A stretch of 64,000 bases of DNA. Source: Nymphaea colorata (Eukaryota; Streptophyta; Magnoliopsida; Nymphaeales; Nymphaeaceae). The notes below the pieces were generated by a model. That model was not told where the DNA came from and made no database searches. It saw nothing but the letters and a program-made list of their open reading frames with translations. The DNA lies in contig NC_045138.2 in NCBI RefSeq assembly GCF_008831285.2, forward strand, positions 37,687,115 through 37,751,114, read 5' to 3'. Of the stretch, positions 25,986 to 37,985 are shown one piece after another; within the stretch, counting starts at the first letter, position 1; each line of letters begins with the position of its first letter. Made by a program: the position numbers and the translations under genes.

Positions 25986-28900
25986 ACGTGTAAAGAATAA
26001 GGGTCACTCTATTCTTTTCTGTTCACGGAGAGTGTACAGGAGTTAGCAGAGTGAAGAAGGATAAGAATTACATTATGCCTTCAGGCTCTGCCCTCTCTCA
26101 TCTCTCTAGTATATATCTGATAGTGTTTTCTTATTTATATCTGATAATATATTATGATTTTTTATTAGTTACCAAAAGGGATATTTATATGTATGGGTGA
26201 AATAAGTGTAGAAATTTGAAGGCAAACAGATAAAATGAGAGAAAATTAGTGTACCTGTCTCTGATTTTTTGATGTGCCATTCCACTGATTACTATATATA
26301 CGTTGTGGAAGTAATTGCAGGTTTACAACTTGAAGAAATGAAAATTATTTATTGAAAAGCCTGTTACTGTAAGGCTTGAATGGAGTGGCCCGATAAAGCT
26401 TATTAGGCAGATTCTTGCAGAGGTATAATGGGATATGCTCCCAAGTCAGAACCACAGCCTTTATATCAGCATGATAAAGTATATTTTGCATATTTTTGTC
26501 TCCACCTTTGTTATAATTTTTTAGTTTTCCTGTAGCAGTTCTCTTATTTCCATCTTACCAACAGAAGCCTTACCTTATAACATGTTCAAAATCCACTATT
26601 TTCTTTGAATTTGGCTAAAAAGTGTTCCCAAGTTTGTCCAATACTGGAAAAAAACTGAGCGGATCATAAAGGCCAAGCCATCCAAAGAAAAGAAAAGAAC
26701 CGTTCTGCCTGTGTGAAACAATTATGTTGCCTTTTCTTGAAGCATAATTTTGGATGGAAGGGAGAAAAGTAGGATGATTAAAAAAATAGTTACACCTCAG
26801 TTAAGGTCTCAGGATGCAGATACATGCCTGTATACGAGAGAGACTGTGGTTCCGTGGAAGCTATAGAACTTCTAAAACACGTTGGCCTTTTTCGTTGCAT
26901 GTGATTTTTTGGTAGAACGGCCAGGCAAATGCAGAACCAAACTTGTTCTTTTCGAGCAAGCTTGATTGCTTAGGTAACTCGTCTGTGAAGGTGGGGAGTC
27001 TGCATTTGCCACAACATTATTACATCAACTTTTGGTAGCGTTTTCAGGTCTACAACATACAAATTATCAGGTCTTTCTGTTTGCTCTGAAGGGTTCGACT
27101 GAAAATCGAGGACCTTTTCATCTGGATTAATTAATCAAAAAGAAATATCAATGCAATCTACTGAACTTAGAGACAATATCCAATTAATGATTAGTTGTGA
27201 TCAAGCTGCTTGGAAATGGTCAATGAACCTTGCGGTGAATATTTTCTGGCACACCTTGAACTGAGTTTTATTTTGGAACGAGAAATTACGTTGTCAATTA
27301 TGACATGCTCTCTCTCTCTCCCTCTCTTTCCCCCTCTTACATTTTCTTCTCTCGAAAAGTCGGTGCATTCTAAAGTAACTAAACCAGGACGAGGTTTTGT
27401 CCCCAACTGAGAACACCAGAGTTATTGCAAAAGGTTACATATGATATCAGGCAGGAAATACAGCTTATTTCATTCAGAAAAATTGCTTAGCTTCATTATC
27501 TTCAGAAACATCATCAGGATGGGGTTTTGTCCCCAACCTGCGTCTCCTACCTTTTCAAAGAAGGTCATGCAAGACAGTTTTCAACAGACTACATATCTTT
27601 TAACACAATAGTCAAAGTGGTAACAAATTAGTGTTAGGTAGTTGTTCACATGATCTCAAAGCGTCCAATTCGACATTTAAAACAGCTCCATCTTGGAGAT
27701 AAGAGGGCTTGCACTTAGAGAAGCAAAGGATCTAAAAACTACGTAATAAAGTTAATAAATAAACCTTTACTCCCTATTTGACGCCGACAGAACTTGACAC
27801 GCGTGCCAATTTGCAAAAGTCCGGATGATTACAGCGTCCGACAAAATGTTGGCAGAACATCAACCAAGTTTGCCTACCCTTACAACGGAACAGAGCTCAT
27901 CAGCATCTAAATATTCTGGGGTGTATAACAAATACATAAAGGTAAGCAATGTAATAATTTGATGGACTTTTCAAAAATCTCAACACGGGCAGATTGCTGA
28001 AGAAGCACTTTGATACACATGGATCTTTAGATTGCAACTACATGCAAAAGCATATGATAAGAACCGTGGCGTGTGGAAAGGTTAGTGCTCGAGAACAGCA
28101 AAGGACCAAAGGTATATATGGATGTCAAGTGTGCTGTTAGCCAGAGGTGTACTACATACATAGCGTACACTTTGGAATTGTCTACTTTATATGTTCTCTC
28201 CGTGGAGTTATTTATCAGTAGCAAAGTATATGACGTGTGTGGTGCCTCAGACTCTGAATCCTCAGTGAGTATAAACACAATACCATCTACGTTGACAACT
28301 GGCACAAGAGGGGCCTAATTGTTGGTTCAGAAAAAGGGGATATTCTTCATCAAATGAAAAACAGGAAACAAACATGAGACAAAACTGCTTGAGGACAAAA
28401 AGCCAACAGACATGCAGAAACCAAGTCCTAGCATGATGCCACCATTATACCCAAACAAGAAGATCCTCTCAATTCTCAGACAGAAAAAAAAAAGGAGACG
28501 ACTACCTATACAGAAACTTGGCACACCATAGAGACCTAATTGAAGCAAAGACAGAACAGCTTCCATCAACCTGATAAGTGGACCTGATTAAAGAGCAACT
28601 GCAAGAAAGCAGCATGAAGATGCCCAACCAAGCCTAAGCATGACATACCATTCTGATTTTTATTTTGACAAGGTTTTATGATTTTTAGTGAAGAAATATT
28701 TTGAAACCTGTCCTTTTGAAGCAAAAGATCCTACATAAGATACCCACAGGTGCTAAAGGAAAATCAAACCTAAAGGTTGTCATTTTAAGAGATTTTAGAA
28801 TATTATGTGGGCATTCATGACGAAAATACAGAAAATGACAAGAATTGAACAAAAAGGCTTAGACAATTAAAAGGAAATTGAAGTTTTGTTTCTGTGCCAC

Positions 28901-29644
28901 TTTGTATTCTTTCAATGAGAGACATGCTTACATACTTGCATATGTACACAAAGAACATTTCACAATAAGACTTAGATGTGGATATGAAAGTTTGAAAAAC
29001 TAAAATGCAGTGGATGAAGTGTCAGCAATAGATAATCTATTGATGTCACATTTAGCAGCATATTTGTATTGTCAAACTCTTATAGCTAGAAATATATTCC
29101 CAAGGCAGAAAACCAAAATCGCTATTGTTGATGTGCATAAAGGGAGCTTGATAAGACAAATGAAGCAATGTGGAAGGCACTACCATCTTTCCATTTTATA
29201 CAATAGTTAACATCTTTCTTGAGTTGAATGCATAAATCATTTGTTTCCAAAACAAAAATTAAAAAAAAAAGAAAAAGCCAAATTAACCATTGTGGAGTGG
29301 AAGACATCAAATGCAATTTCAACAGTAGTAACTCTCTGAGTACAACAATGAATCAACAGAATGATCTGGACAGAAAGTAACACCTTATGAAACAAGAAAT
29401 CAGATCCTATACCAGAGAGAGGAAGAGATATGCCCCTCAGTGGTACACTAAACAAGTAGACAGTACCGAATCAAAATAACGAAATAGGTAAACCTAGTGG
29501 CTAAATTCAATTTATTTTTTAATAGGACAATATGCAGTAATAAAAAATAATAAGGGTATCAAGGCCGACTGGGTTCCAATGCAGACCCTAATAGCTCCTG
29601 TGCCTATAAACATTAGTTAGTCTAATTATAAGTCTCATAAATTG
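25986..29644. other. 3' flanks between convergent GAUT15 and RHM
   Basis: Includes the 3' untranslated region of GAUT15 on the left and that of RHM on the right. Frames inside are short and show no domain. A CT-rich patch at about 27.31-27.35 kb is the only low-complexity feature. I found no third gene. Confidence 0.6.
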
Positions 29645-31835
29645 CTAAACACCATTATCAATCTTCGTGTTTGGTTCAAATACATATTTGAGCAGTGAGT
29701 CCTTGATTGGGAGGATCTCTGGAAATTCCTTCCTCAACTTGGTAGCATCCAGCTCATTGTTGCTTCGTGGTGCAACTATGACCTTGGCTTGTTCTTCAAG
29801 GGTGAAGTTTGCCCATTTGAAGGCCGGATCAATATGCTGCTTGTACATTTCCAGGATTTCATTATGGCTCACCACCCCTGGATTTGTGAAGTTCCATATG
29901 CCTCTCAGATTTCTTTTTGCCATCTCGATTGATATAGGCAGAAGTTCATCCAAGATTGTCATGCTGTTAGGTATGTTAACCACTTTGTTGTAACGGGTGA
30001 TTTTAGTAATGAAGTTACGAGGGTTGCTAAGATCAGATGATATTGGCATTCGGACTCTGAGGGTACAGACATTCTCATATTCACTCAAAAGCTCTTCCAC
30101 CTGCATTTCGATGCAAAAAAGAAAGAACCTCAGATATATAGGTTGTTCAAATTTGAATGTAAAAGATCAACAAATAAAGTCATAGAAAGTATTTTAGACT
30201 CCATCACTAAATTACCATTGCTTTGGTTTTTGAATAGAAAGATCCAGTGAAATTTGGCTTGTCATCTTCCCTGAATCCAATGCCTGATCGTTCTGGGTGT
30301 TCAGCATCATACTCAAATATGCATCCAGTAGCAAAATTCATCATCAGTAGCCCATGCTCTTTGCACACGTCTGCCAAGGTAAGAGTTCCTACAACATTGG
30401 TGCGGATGGTCTCTGTCTTGTGTGTTTCACACCAGTCAACATTTGGCCTACCTGTAACTCCAGCTGCATTAAAAACATGGGTTGGTTTCACTCTGACAAT
30501 ATCTGCCATGAGTTGTGATCTGTTCTCCAATCTTCCGCTCCCATATTCAAATGGTATTCCCTGTTTCTCACATATTTTGCCAAGGAGCCCTCCTATCCAA
30601 CCTGTGCGGCCGTAGATCAAGAACTTTAACGGCACTTTCTGAGGTACACTGCCATTATTTAAAAGAGGAATGCGCCTACTGTTGTGGACAGAACTATTTG
30701 AAACATGAGAGCCCCTAGCAGTGTAATCTTCAGGCCTGTCATATTGTCTATCAGTTCCTGGCATCATCAGCATTCGTGGGTGAGGAACCAATGCACCTGA
30801 TACATCACCCCACCAATCCGGGTGGCTAGTATACCACTCAATTGTCTTCCTCAACCCCTCTTCCCATGAGGTTCGTTCTGACCAACCCAAGTTTTTTAAT
30901 TTTTGATCATCCAGAAAGTACCTCTGATCATTAAACGGTCTGTTCTCCACAAAACGAATAGCTTTATCTTGGTCCAACGAGAAAAGCCTGCAGATATCAT
31001 TTGCAACATCAAGTACTCTCCTTTCTTTCTTTGTTCCAATGTTGTACACATGGCCAACTTCCCCTCTATGGAGAATCACTTCAAAAGCTTCTGCTACATC
31101 CTCACAATAAAGGTAACTTCGGACGTTTGAGCCATCACCATGAATAGGAAGAATTTTCTTTGCCATTGCCAAAAGAATGAACTTTGGAATAAGCTTTTCT
31201 GGAAATTGATTAGGACCATAAACATTATTTCCCCTTGTGGTTATAACAGGCAGACCATAAGATCTACCATATGCCATGACAAGCATTTCAGCCCCTGCCT
31301 TAGTTGCAGAATAAGGATTTGTTGGAAGAAGCTGAGAAGCCTCATGGTTTCCAACAACAGCATCTTCATCAGTTTCACCATAAACTTCATCAGTGCTAAC
31401 GTGGATGAACCTCCTTATTTGGCCAGTCACTTTACAAGCTTCTAAAAGGACATGAGTTCCATATATATTGTTTTTCGTGAACTCAAAGCTATTACCAAAT
31501 GAATTATCAACATGGGTTTGTGCAGCAAAGTGCATTATGGTGTCAATTCCCTCAGTGATCAGAAGGAAGTTTACAAGATCAGCACTACCAATGTCTCCTT
31601 TAACAAACTTGAAGTTGGGAGAGGATCTTGATGGGTTGAGATTCTTGAGGTTGGAACAGTAATCAAGTTTATCAAGGACCACAATTTTATACTGAGGGTA
31701 GTTCCTGATGAGTCGGTTGCAAACATGAGATGCAATAAAACCTGCAGCCCCTGTTATAAGAATGTTCTTAGGAGTGTACATGTCTGTATGTGCACATTGC
31801 TGATTGATGGTTGACATATCTTGCTTTTTCTGCAT
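29645..31835 (-). CDS. RHM: Trifunctional UDP-L-rhamnose synthase
   Basis: Converts UDP-glucose to UDP-L-rhamnose in the cytosol for rhamnogalacturonan-I, flavonoid glycosides and AGP decoration. Coding exons are 31835-30216 and 30100-29645, with donor ATG/GTAATT and acceptor GCAG/GTGGAAG. The first ATG (31835) gives 691 residues; ATGs at 31817 and 31781 give 685 and 673. The last fits the usual ~670 and begins MYTPKNILITG like known RHMs. Numbering from it: dehydratase NAD-binding GAAGFIA (11-17), catalytic T130-D131-E132 and Y157xxxK161 (PYSATK). The C-terminal epimerase/reductase has GRTGWIGGLLGK, and its YSKTK motif sits at 516-520, with the intron two codons later. All key residues are intact. 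The first ATG has a poor context (T at -3), so leaky scanning to later starts is plausible. Tail-to-tail with GAUT15. Confidence 0.97.
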
Positions 31836-31865
31836 AGATTTAGAAGAAATAGAAGTTTCAGAGTT

Positions 31866-33120
31866 CTGTAAGACAGATAATGACAGTACCACTAAAAAGC
31901 CACTAGCTGAACGTATACATCTTACACAGTATAAAGTATAAACGAAGATCCAGAAACAGAACGAATAATGGAAAACATTGTGAAATTTAAATGAAGAATC
32001 ACATGTTCAGCAGCACCTAGAAACCTAAAAAAGCAGCAAACTAAAGATATTCACTCCTTTAAATGAACGTTATCCATGAAGCTACAATTGATTATTGCAA
32101 GAAAAATCAGAAAGAAAAAACTGCCTAATTGAGCGCATTTGGGGTCTTAATCTGAAAGATAGATAAAGAGGAAACTACTGATTCCGTTTCCAATTGGAAC
32201 AAATGCAAGAGCTACACAAACTAAAAGAGGTTCAAAGATTTATAAGCTAAAAGAGAACATGAGTGATATGGGCATGGGGCACAAAAGAATTGCAAAATCC
32301 ACCAAAATTTGGAAGCAAAAATTTCAAATTAAGAGGATCGCAGAATGAGCGAGTGTTTTTCCATTTTAGCTAGTGATTCCATTTGACTAGGGATAAATAG
32401 CATGCATAGCATAAAAACTATGCTATAAAGCAAACGAAGGAAAAGGCCAAGAAATTAAAAAAGAAAAAAAAAAAGATAGGACTCGAAAACAGCAAACTGA
32501 TCCGGGAGACGCAAATGAAGAACACAACGTAAGGCTAAGGAATCGCAAGGATCCAAGATCACAAATGTAACTAAAACGGACATTTTGGAAATGAATTTTA
32601 ACCGAATCAAGAACCAGAAAATGCAAAACTGGAGTTCACCATCTCCAACTTCCTAATTGCATTATCACTCAACAGCCGCTGAAATATCTTGCAGCAATTG
32701 GGCATACAAGATTTGGTTCGAGCACGTCAGATCTGGTAACAGTCATTCGCACCGTCCAATGAATAACAAGGAATTGCATTGTGTCCACAAAAAAAGTACC
32801 TAAAAATCAGACCAATCGGAAAAGAAAAAGAAAGCACTCCATATCGGATCTGCTCATAGATCAAACCCAGACGAAACCAATATTGTTTTTACTAGCGTTA
32901 CATTTAGAAAGAAAAGGAAAAGAATCCAACAATGGTGGCAGCCGCGAGACAAACAGATTATAGTTTCTGGAGAGAAATAAAGATTTTCTAATGTGGTTTT
33001 TGAAGGTCTGATTGGAAGAGAGAATCCATGAAAGGGAGTGAAAGAAACAAATCCTAGATCAAGAACCATCATGCAAAAGCAAAACATGTCATTCACCAAG
33101 ATGAGATGCATCAAACTCAC
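31866..33120 (-). other. Probable 5'-leader intron of RHM
   Basis: On the minus strand a strong donor (ATTACA followed by GTGAGT, GT at 33120-33119) and an acceptor (GTCTTACAG ending at 31866) bracket 1255 bases. Splicing leaves a 30-base leader piece (31865-31836) just before the first ATG. The upstream leader exon is CT-rich (minus-strand CT repeat at 33213-33231). Leader introns are reported for other plant sugar-nucleotide genes; here it is inferred from motifs. Confidence 0.6.
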
Positions 33121-33251
33121 TGTAATGAGATCCAAGGGGCGCCGAGAGAGAATGAGGTTGGCGCCAATAGAGGGTCTAAAGCGTGGATCAATGGGTACTG
33201 GATCCGACGGTAGAGAGAGAGAGAGAGAGAGGCAGTTAGCTAGTGAGGGAA

Positions 33252-33284
33252 CTAGCGGATATGATTGTTGCACAACCTGACCAT
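33252..33284 (-). CDS. Upstream ORF in the RHM leader exon
   Basis: A minus-strand ATG at 33284 opens a 10-residue frame (MVRLCNNHIR) ending at a TAG at 33252. It lies about 130 bases before the leader donor. Whether it is transcribed depends on the start site, which I cannot place. Confidence 0.3.
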   Translation of the reverse strand: MVRLCNNHIR

Positions 33285-33399
33285 GAATTTCCTAAATAGC
33301 AGGCAGGGTCTGAGAGAGAGACAGTGAGAGAGAGGTGCAAAGTTTAATGCACCCTTTCCTGGCAGGTTTGCTTTTAATTGGTAACAGCTCATAGAAAAG

Positions 33400-34334
33400 G
33401 AAACATACTCTTGAGAATTATGTTTCAAAAAGTTTACTATATATCAGTTAAATATCGATAATATTGGTATAGATTAAGGCATTTGATTTCCTTTTGCTTT
33501 ACTGTTTAAGATAATTTATTAGTAGGTTACAATAAAATAATAGCTAGTAAATAATGAAATTCATAAATCTCCCAATTACCGTAGTTTAACATCATACGGT
33601 ATAATTGCTAGCAAACAATAAAAGAGGAAGATTAATTCTCTTAAATAGCATAGGTGGCATTAAATGGGCCATCCTTTTCACTGTTCCACCATGTCCCTAT
33701 AACAGTCATCGTCGTCACCCCAAAAGCAATTTCTTGTTTGCTTCTTATAAATTTCAACATTTAACGAAAACTCACCGATTATTGTCATTGTTTATCTCCC
33801 ATAAGAAGTGTGTGATGCACCGATCAAAACTACGTGAAACCCAAGTTGCTGTCATGCGTTTTGAGGCGGTAACCTGCACCGGACCTAACCATGTCTGTAC
33901 ATGCATGTCTGGAAAGTCGGCCGGAAAATGCAACCCAGGTTTTCTAATTCTTATATCATTAGAAGTAGAAGGCTTTGGCAACTACCCAAAGGTGAAACAT
34001 GTAAGAAAAAGGGAAATGGGAAATCCTGTGGAGGATTTATGTTACTTTCTTAGTCTGCTTTCAGAATTGAAGGATGTGAAAGAGACCTCTGCTTTTGGTC
34101 AGCTCCAACTACCAAAAAAAAAAAAGTGATCGGAACTATGTAGTAACATTTTCTTCTTCTCATTTTTCTGATGAATTACTGATCTTCTAGTTGATTCGAA
34201 CGTGAAATGTTTGAACTGGAAGATAGAGAAAGCATTGGTGAGAACAGCTTCAAAAGGCAGGTGCAACCTTTGCTCAAACATGATGTTTTCATGGCCACTT
34301 CCAAATCAAAGCATATATATATATATATATATAT

Positions 34335-34391
<57 letters not shown>

Positions 34392-35290
34392 GTTCAGCTG
34401 TCCAAGTTCTTACATCTCAAATTTGGCTCATGTTCGAAGTAGCCGAACAGTCCCTTAAGTGCTCCTTGGATGCAAGGTAAAAAAGTACTTTAGAAAAATT
34501 TTATGTCCAAACATACAGTGAAAAGAAAAGTTGTTTTTAATTGAGGTTTTATATAGTTGGGCTAAGCTCAATTTTATATAGTTGAGTTCCATCATATATT
34601 TCAAAACGTGATCCAAAAAATCATGCTAAACTCAAGTTTAACACATAAAGACAACAAATGAGGTTCAAAAAGGAACTCCATGAATCTGCAAAGCTCAAGA
34701 TTGTGCCACAGTAAAATTGCTGTACTAGCTATAAATAGTTGGGTAAAAAGGGCGAAGTGAAGACATGAAAGTTACTTTCTTCAATAAATGGCTCGATCAT
34801 TCAATACATGATTGAGATCCATGTTCTCCTGGCGTTTGATGGGATCCCATGCATGTGAGTGACACTTCATCCCCCTTCAATGACCTGATAGCAATGCACC
34901 TATCTGTCTGTTTTAAAGAAGATTCGATTGTGAATACTCAAAAAATGTTATTATAGATGCATGTGGGTGACACCTTCATCCCATTCAATGACCTCATAGC
35001 AATGCATGTATGGGTTTCCATTGAATAGAATGGATTGAAAAGGTTCGACTGATTTGTTTGTGAATGCCCAAAAAATGTTATTATAGTTTGAGTGAGCCAG
35101 ATAATTAAGACCCACTACCCAAAAGCAGCTTATTCCCTATGGTTTCTGTCAAAAGTTTATAAGTTGATCTGCTAAGTCCTAAAGCATTATTTAATTGTAA
35201 TTAGCGACAGGCACCATCATACGAAAATTTCATGTTTGACAAGTTATGGCAAATGATTCAGATTGTAGGCCATGTCGAATTAAATATACC
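33400..35290. other. Intergenic, RHM upstream region and microsatellites
   Basis: AT-rich with a large AT/GA compound microsatellite. Between 34.83 and 35.04 kb two imperfect copies of a sequence around GCATGTGxGTGACAC(C)TTCATCCC recur about 115 bp apart. The frame at 33605-34129 starts at a non-ATG codon and has no recognisable domain. No gene is supported. Confidence 0.5.
34313..34386. repeat. AT/GA compound microsatellite
   Basis: About twelve AT units run into roughly twenty-four GA units. Confidence 0.97.
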
Positions 35291-35299
35291 TAATAAATA

Positions 35300-35485
35300 G
35301 AGGGGCGAAGTCAGAATTTTTTTTATGATGGGGTCGAATTAAAGTTTCTAAATTTTGACAGGTGCCCAAATATCATTTTTAAAAAATTTTATATAAAACA
35401 AGTAAAATTTTTTAAAAAAATTAAATGTACATTTTTTTTTTAGAAAGGGCCAGAGCCCCTACTTGCCCCCCTTGCTTCGTCCCTG
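35300..35485. mobile_element. hAT-like MITE with exact 8-bp target duplication
   Basis: A 186-bp insert flanked on both sides by AATAAATA (35292-35299 and 35486-35493). Its ends are inverted: GAGGGGCGAAG at the left and, on the opposite strand at the right, CAGGGACGAAG. The CAGGG start and 8-bp duplication are hallmarks of hAT transposons. The inside is AT-rich and non-coding, so it is a non-autonomous derivative. Confidence 0.8.
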
Positions 35486-35884
35486 AATAAATATATACAA
35501 GGAAAGCTTGACACTTGACCCACACCCAAGGCCTTGGTCTCGAATATGTGTTTTCATTAACTTTCTTACATAAAAAATGAAATGGTTCTAGAAGGCCAAC
35601 CGATTTATATGTCCTTCAAGCCATCTCACTTTTTAAAATTGAGTTGAAAAGAAAAAGTAAAGATATAAGTAAATCGCTTTGATTAGACTATTAAAAAATA
35701 AAGCAAACCATTAGACGCACAAAAGATTTTGCCTATGGTTTTCTTGTTTATTTTAAACAAGTATAGTTATTAGTCATCTATCACCGACAGTCATCCCGTG
35801 TACATATAGTTCTTGTATCCGTTGCTCCTCCACCAGCCATTCATTAAATATGTGGTATTTGATTACGTTTAGTTAATTACTCTT

Positions 35885-36243
35885 AAAGGGTACTTGAATG
35901 CTCCATAATACAAAAACCCCTAACATGTCCCAAGGCGGGTTGTTCTGGGCCACACGTTCCACCAACTCACATAAGGGTACTTGAATGCCCCATAATATAA
36001 AATCGAGCATGTCCCAAGACGAGTTGTTCTGTGCCACACGTTCCACCAACTCACATGAAGGGTACTTGAATGCCCCATAATACAAAATCGAGCATGTCCC
36101 AAGACGAGAGTTGTTCTGTGCCACACGTCCCACCAGCTCACATAAAGGTACCCGAATGCCCCATAATATAAAACCGAACATGTCCCAAGACGGATTGTTC
36201 CCCCAACTCATATATTCTGTGCCATACGTTCCACCAACTCACG
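35885..36243. repeat. Minisatellite, four ~86-bp units
   Basis: Four units begin GGGTACTTGAATGC (or a close variant) at about 35888, 35975, 36060 and 36146. Each contains CCCCATAATA, CATGTCCCAAGACG and GTTCCACCAACTCAC-like segments. Units are 85-87 bp; the last is longer because of an insertion near 36205. Unit length is not a multiple of three, so the repeated minus-strand peptide (SWWxVWHRTT) is a by-product of the repeat, not a protein. Confidence 0.93.
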
Positions 36244-36344
36244 TGTTTGGCGTGTTTTGCTGGCTGAGGGAACTTTTTTTTTGTAGCATGTCATCTTTTG
36301 CTTATTTGTTATTGCCTGCCAGATCCGCCGTTTGGAGGACCTTT

Positions 36345-36610
36345 TATGGGTGGGTACCGGGTCGAGTTGCCAGCGGGTACCCCGTTAGATCCGGGCACGG
36401 GTTTGGGCTTGAAAAATCTGACATCGTTGGTTTAATTGGAGCTCGATCCGACCTCATAACATTTAAAAAATAATTTTTTATTATTAATAGTATGTATTTT
36501 ATTATTAAAAATATATTTTATATTCAAAAATATTTTATATTTAAAAAAAAAAATTTGGCTGAGCCCAAACCCGAGTTTCAGACTTCGAGCTGGCCTGATG
36601 CCCACCCTTG
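36345..36610. mobile_element. hAT-like MITE with 7/8-matching target duplication
   Basis: A 266-bp insert between GGACCTTT (36337-36344) and GGACCTTC (36611-36618). The left end reads TATGGGTGGGTACCGGG; the right end read on the opposite strand is CAAGGGTGGGCATCAGG. The GGGTGGGCA(A/T)C-type terminus is a widespread plant hAT MITE signature. GC-rich subterminal arms surround an AT-rich core. Non-coding. Confidence 0.72.
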
Positions 36611-37985
36611 GGACCTTCCTGTCCCCTTGAAATATAATGTTCTAGACAATTAAACACTCACTTGTATCGGTTCTAGTTAGTATCTTGAAAGAGCAACTAG
36701 TTATTTGCAAAATTGAATATAGCACAAACGGTATGAGATATTGGAATCCAATCTCTTGGGAGTAGGTTTAGGCATCGGGCTGGGTTGAGTTAAGCTTGAC
36801 AAACTCGAGCTTGAGCAGGCTAGAAGTTCTTGTCGACAACCTATATGACCTATACTTATAACGAATCAGGTCAGATCCAACCCTCAACTTCATGGCTCAA
36901 AGGTCTTCCAACTCTATTTTGTGATAGAAAAAAAGAAAAAAAAAAACTTTATATAAGTCATTCAACTTTTATAGAGATATTAAAAAAGGAATTATTTCTC
37001 ATGGTTGAATGACAATGGATTGAAAAATCTAGAGTTTGACAAATGCACAAATTTAAGGTGGAACTGAAGCTCAGATCCCCGGGTACGAGTTCCAGGGTAA
37101 AAAAATTAAACTCCCCCCTAAATGTGCATTTTTTTATTAAAAGCTAAAAGTTTGATTAAGTACTGATTATAAATGCCAATAAATTTCATAGCCCGAGTTT
37201 CTTCGTGTTGTGCCTGTCTACGTAAAACGTGGTAATCAGAGCTTCCAAGAGAAATAAAAGTTTCTAACTTAACAAACAGTTAAAAAGAAAGGCATAAGTT
37301 GAAGTCTGGAACAAAAGACACAAGAAATTAAGAAGCCGGGCTGCTCGACGGGGACGGGTTCATCAAATAAGAATTACAAATGGGAGTAGGTCTGAATGAT
37401 CAAGACACGCCGTATTCGTCAAGTTGCCGGAGAAGGACGTCGACACGTCTATTTCCGTCGCTGTACGTCTCTGTCCCACATGTTCACCTCTTCTTTATTC
37501 TTAGTCTCACCTTCATTTCATCTTTTCCTGTTCCTGCTTCACCATTGTGTTTGACATTCGGGCGTTCTGCACCCAGATTTGATCTTGCTGCGCTGTTTAA
37601 ACTAAGAATCGAACTTTTATAATTAAAGATGAATTTGGGGTTTACTAAAATATATAAGCATAAACGACGGCAGGCAGACGGCAGTATTTCTAGTTCTTGC
37701 CCTCACGCTCATCGCTACATTTTCCGGGCCTTGCCACCTTTGGGAACTAGTTCAAGTTTTTTGTGGGTCTAAGTGATTACAATTAGAGGAACGAGGGAGA
37801 CGGAGACCCGCCATTCATAGAAAGCGAAAGTTCTTACATAACCTCTTATCTCTCTTCGGGCTTGTTTTCCAGTGTGTAGAGGTGTCACTTCTTCTCCCTT
37901 GTGCTTCACTTTACATATCAATCAATGACCCCTCTTTTGCAGCATAAGACTTTGACGTCTTTGACACTCGAAATGGAGAGTGGCA

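Noticed and set aside
35873-36211. 112-codon minus-strand frame with repeated SWWxVWHRTT
   Set aside because: Created by the 86-bp minisatellite, whose unit length shifts frame; non-ATG-supported and without homologues I know.
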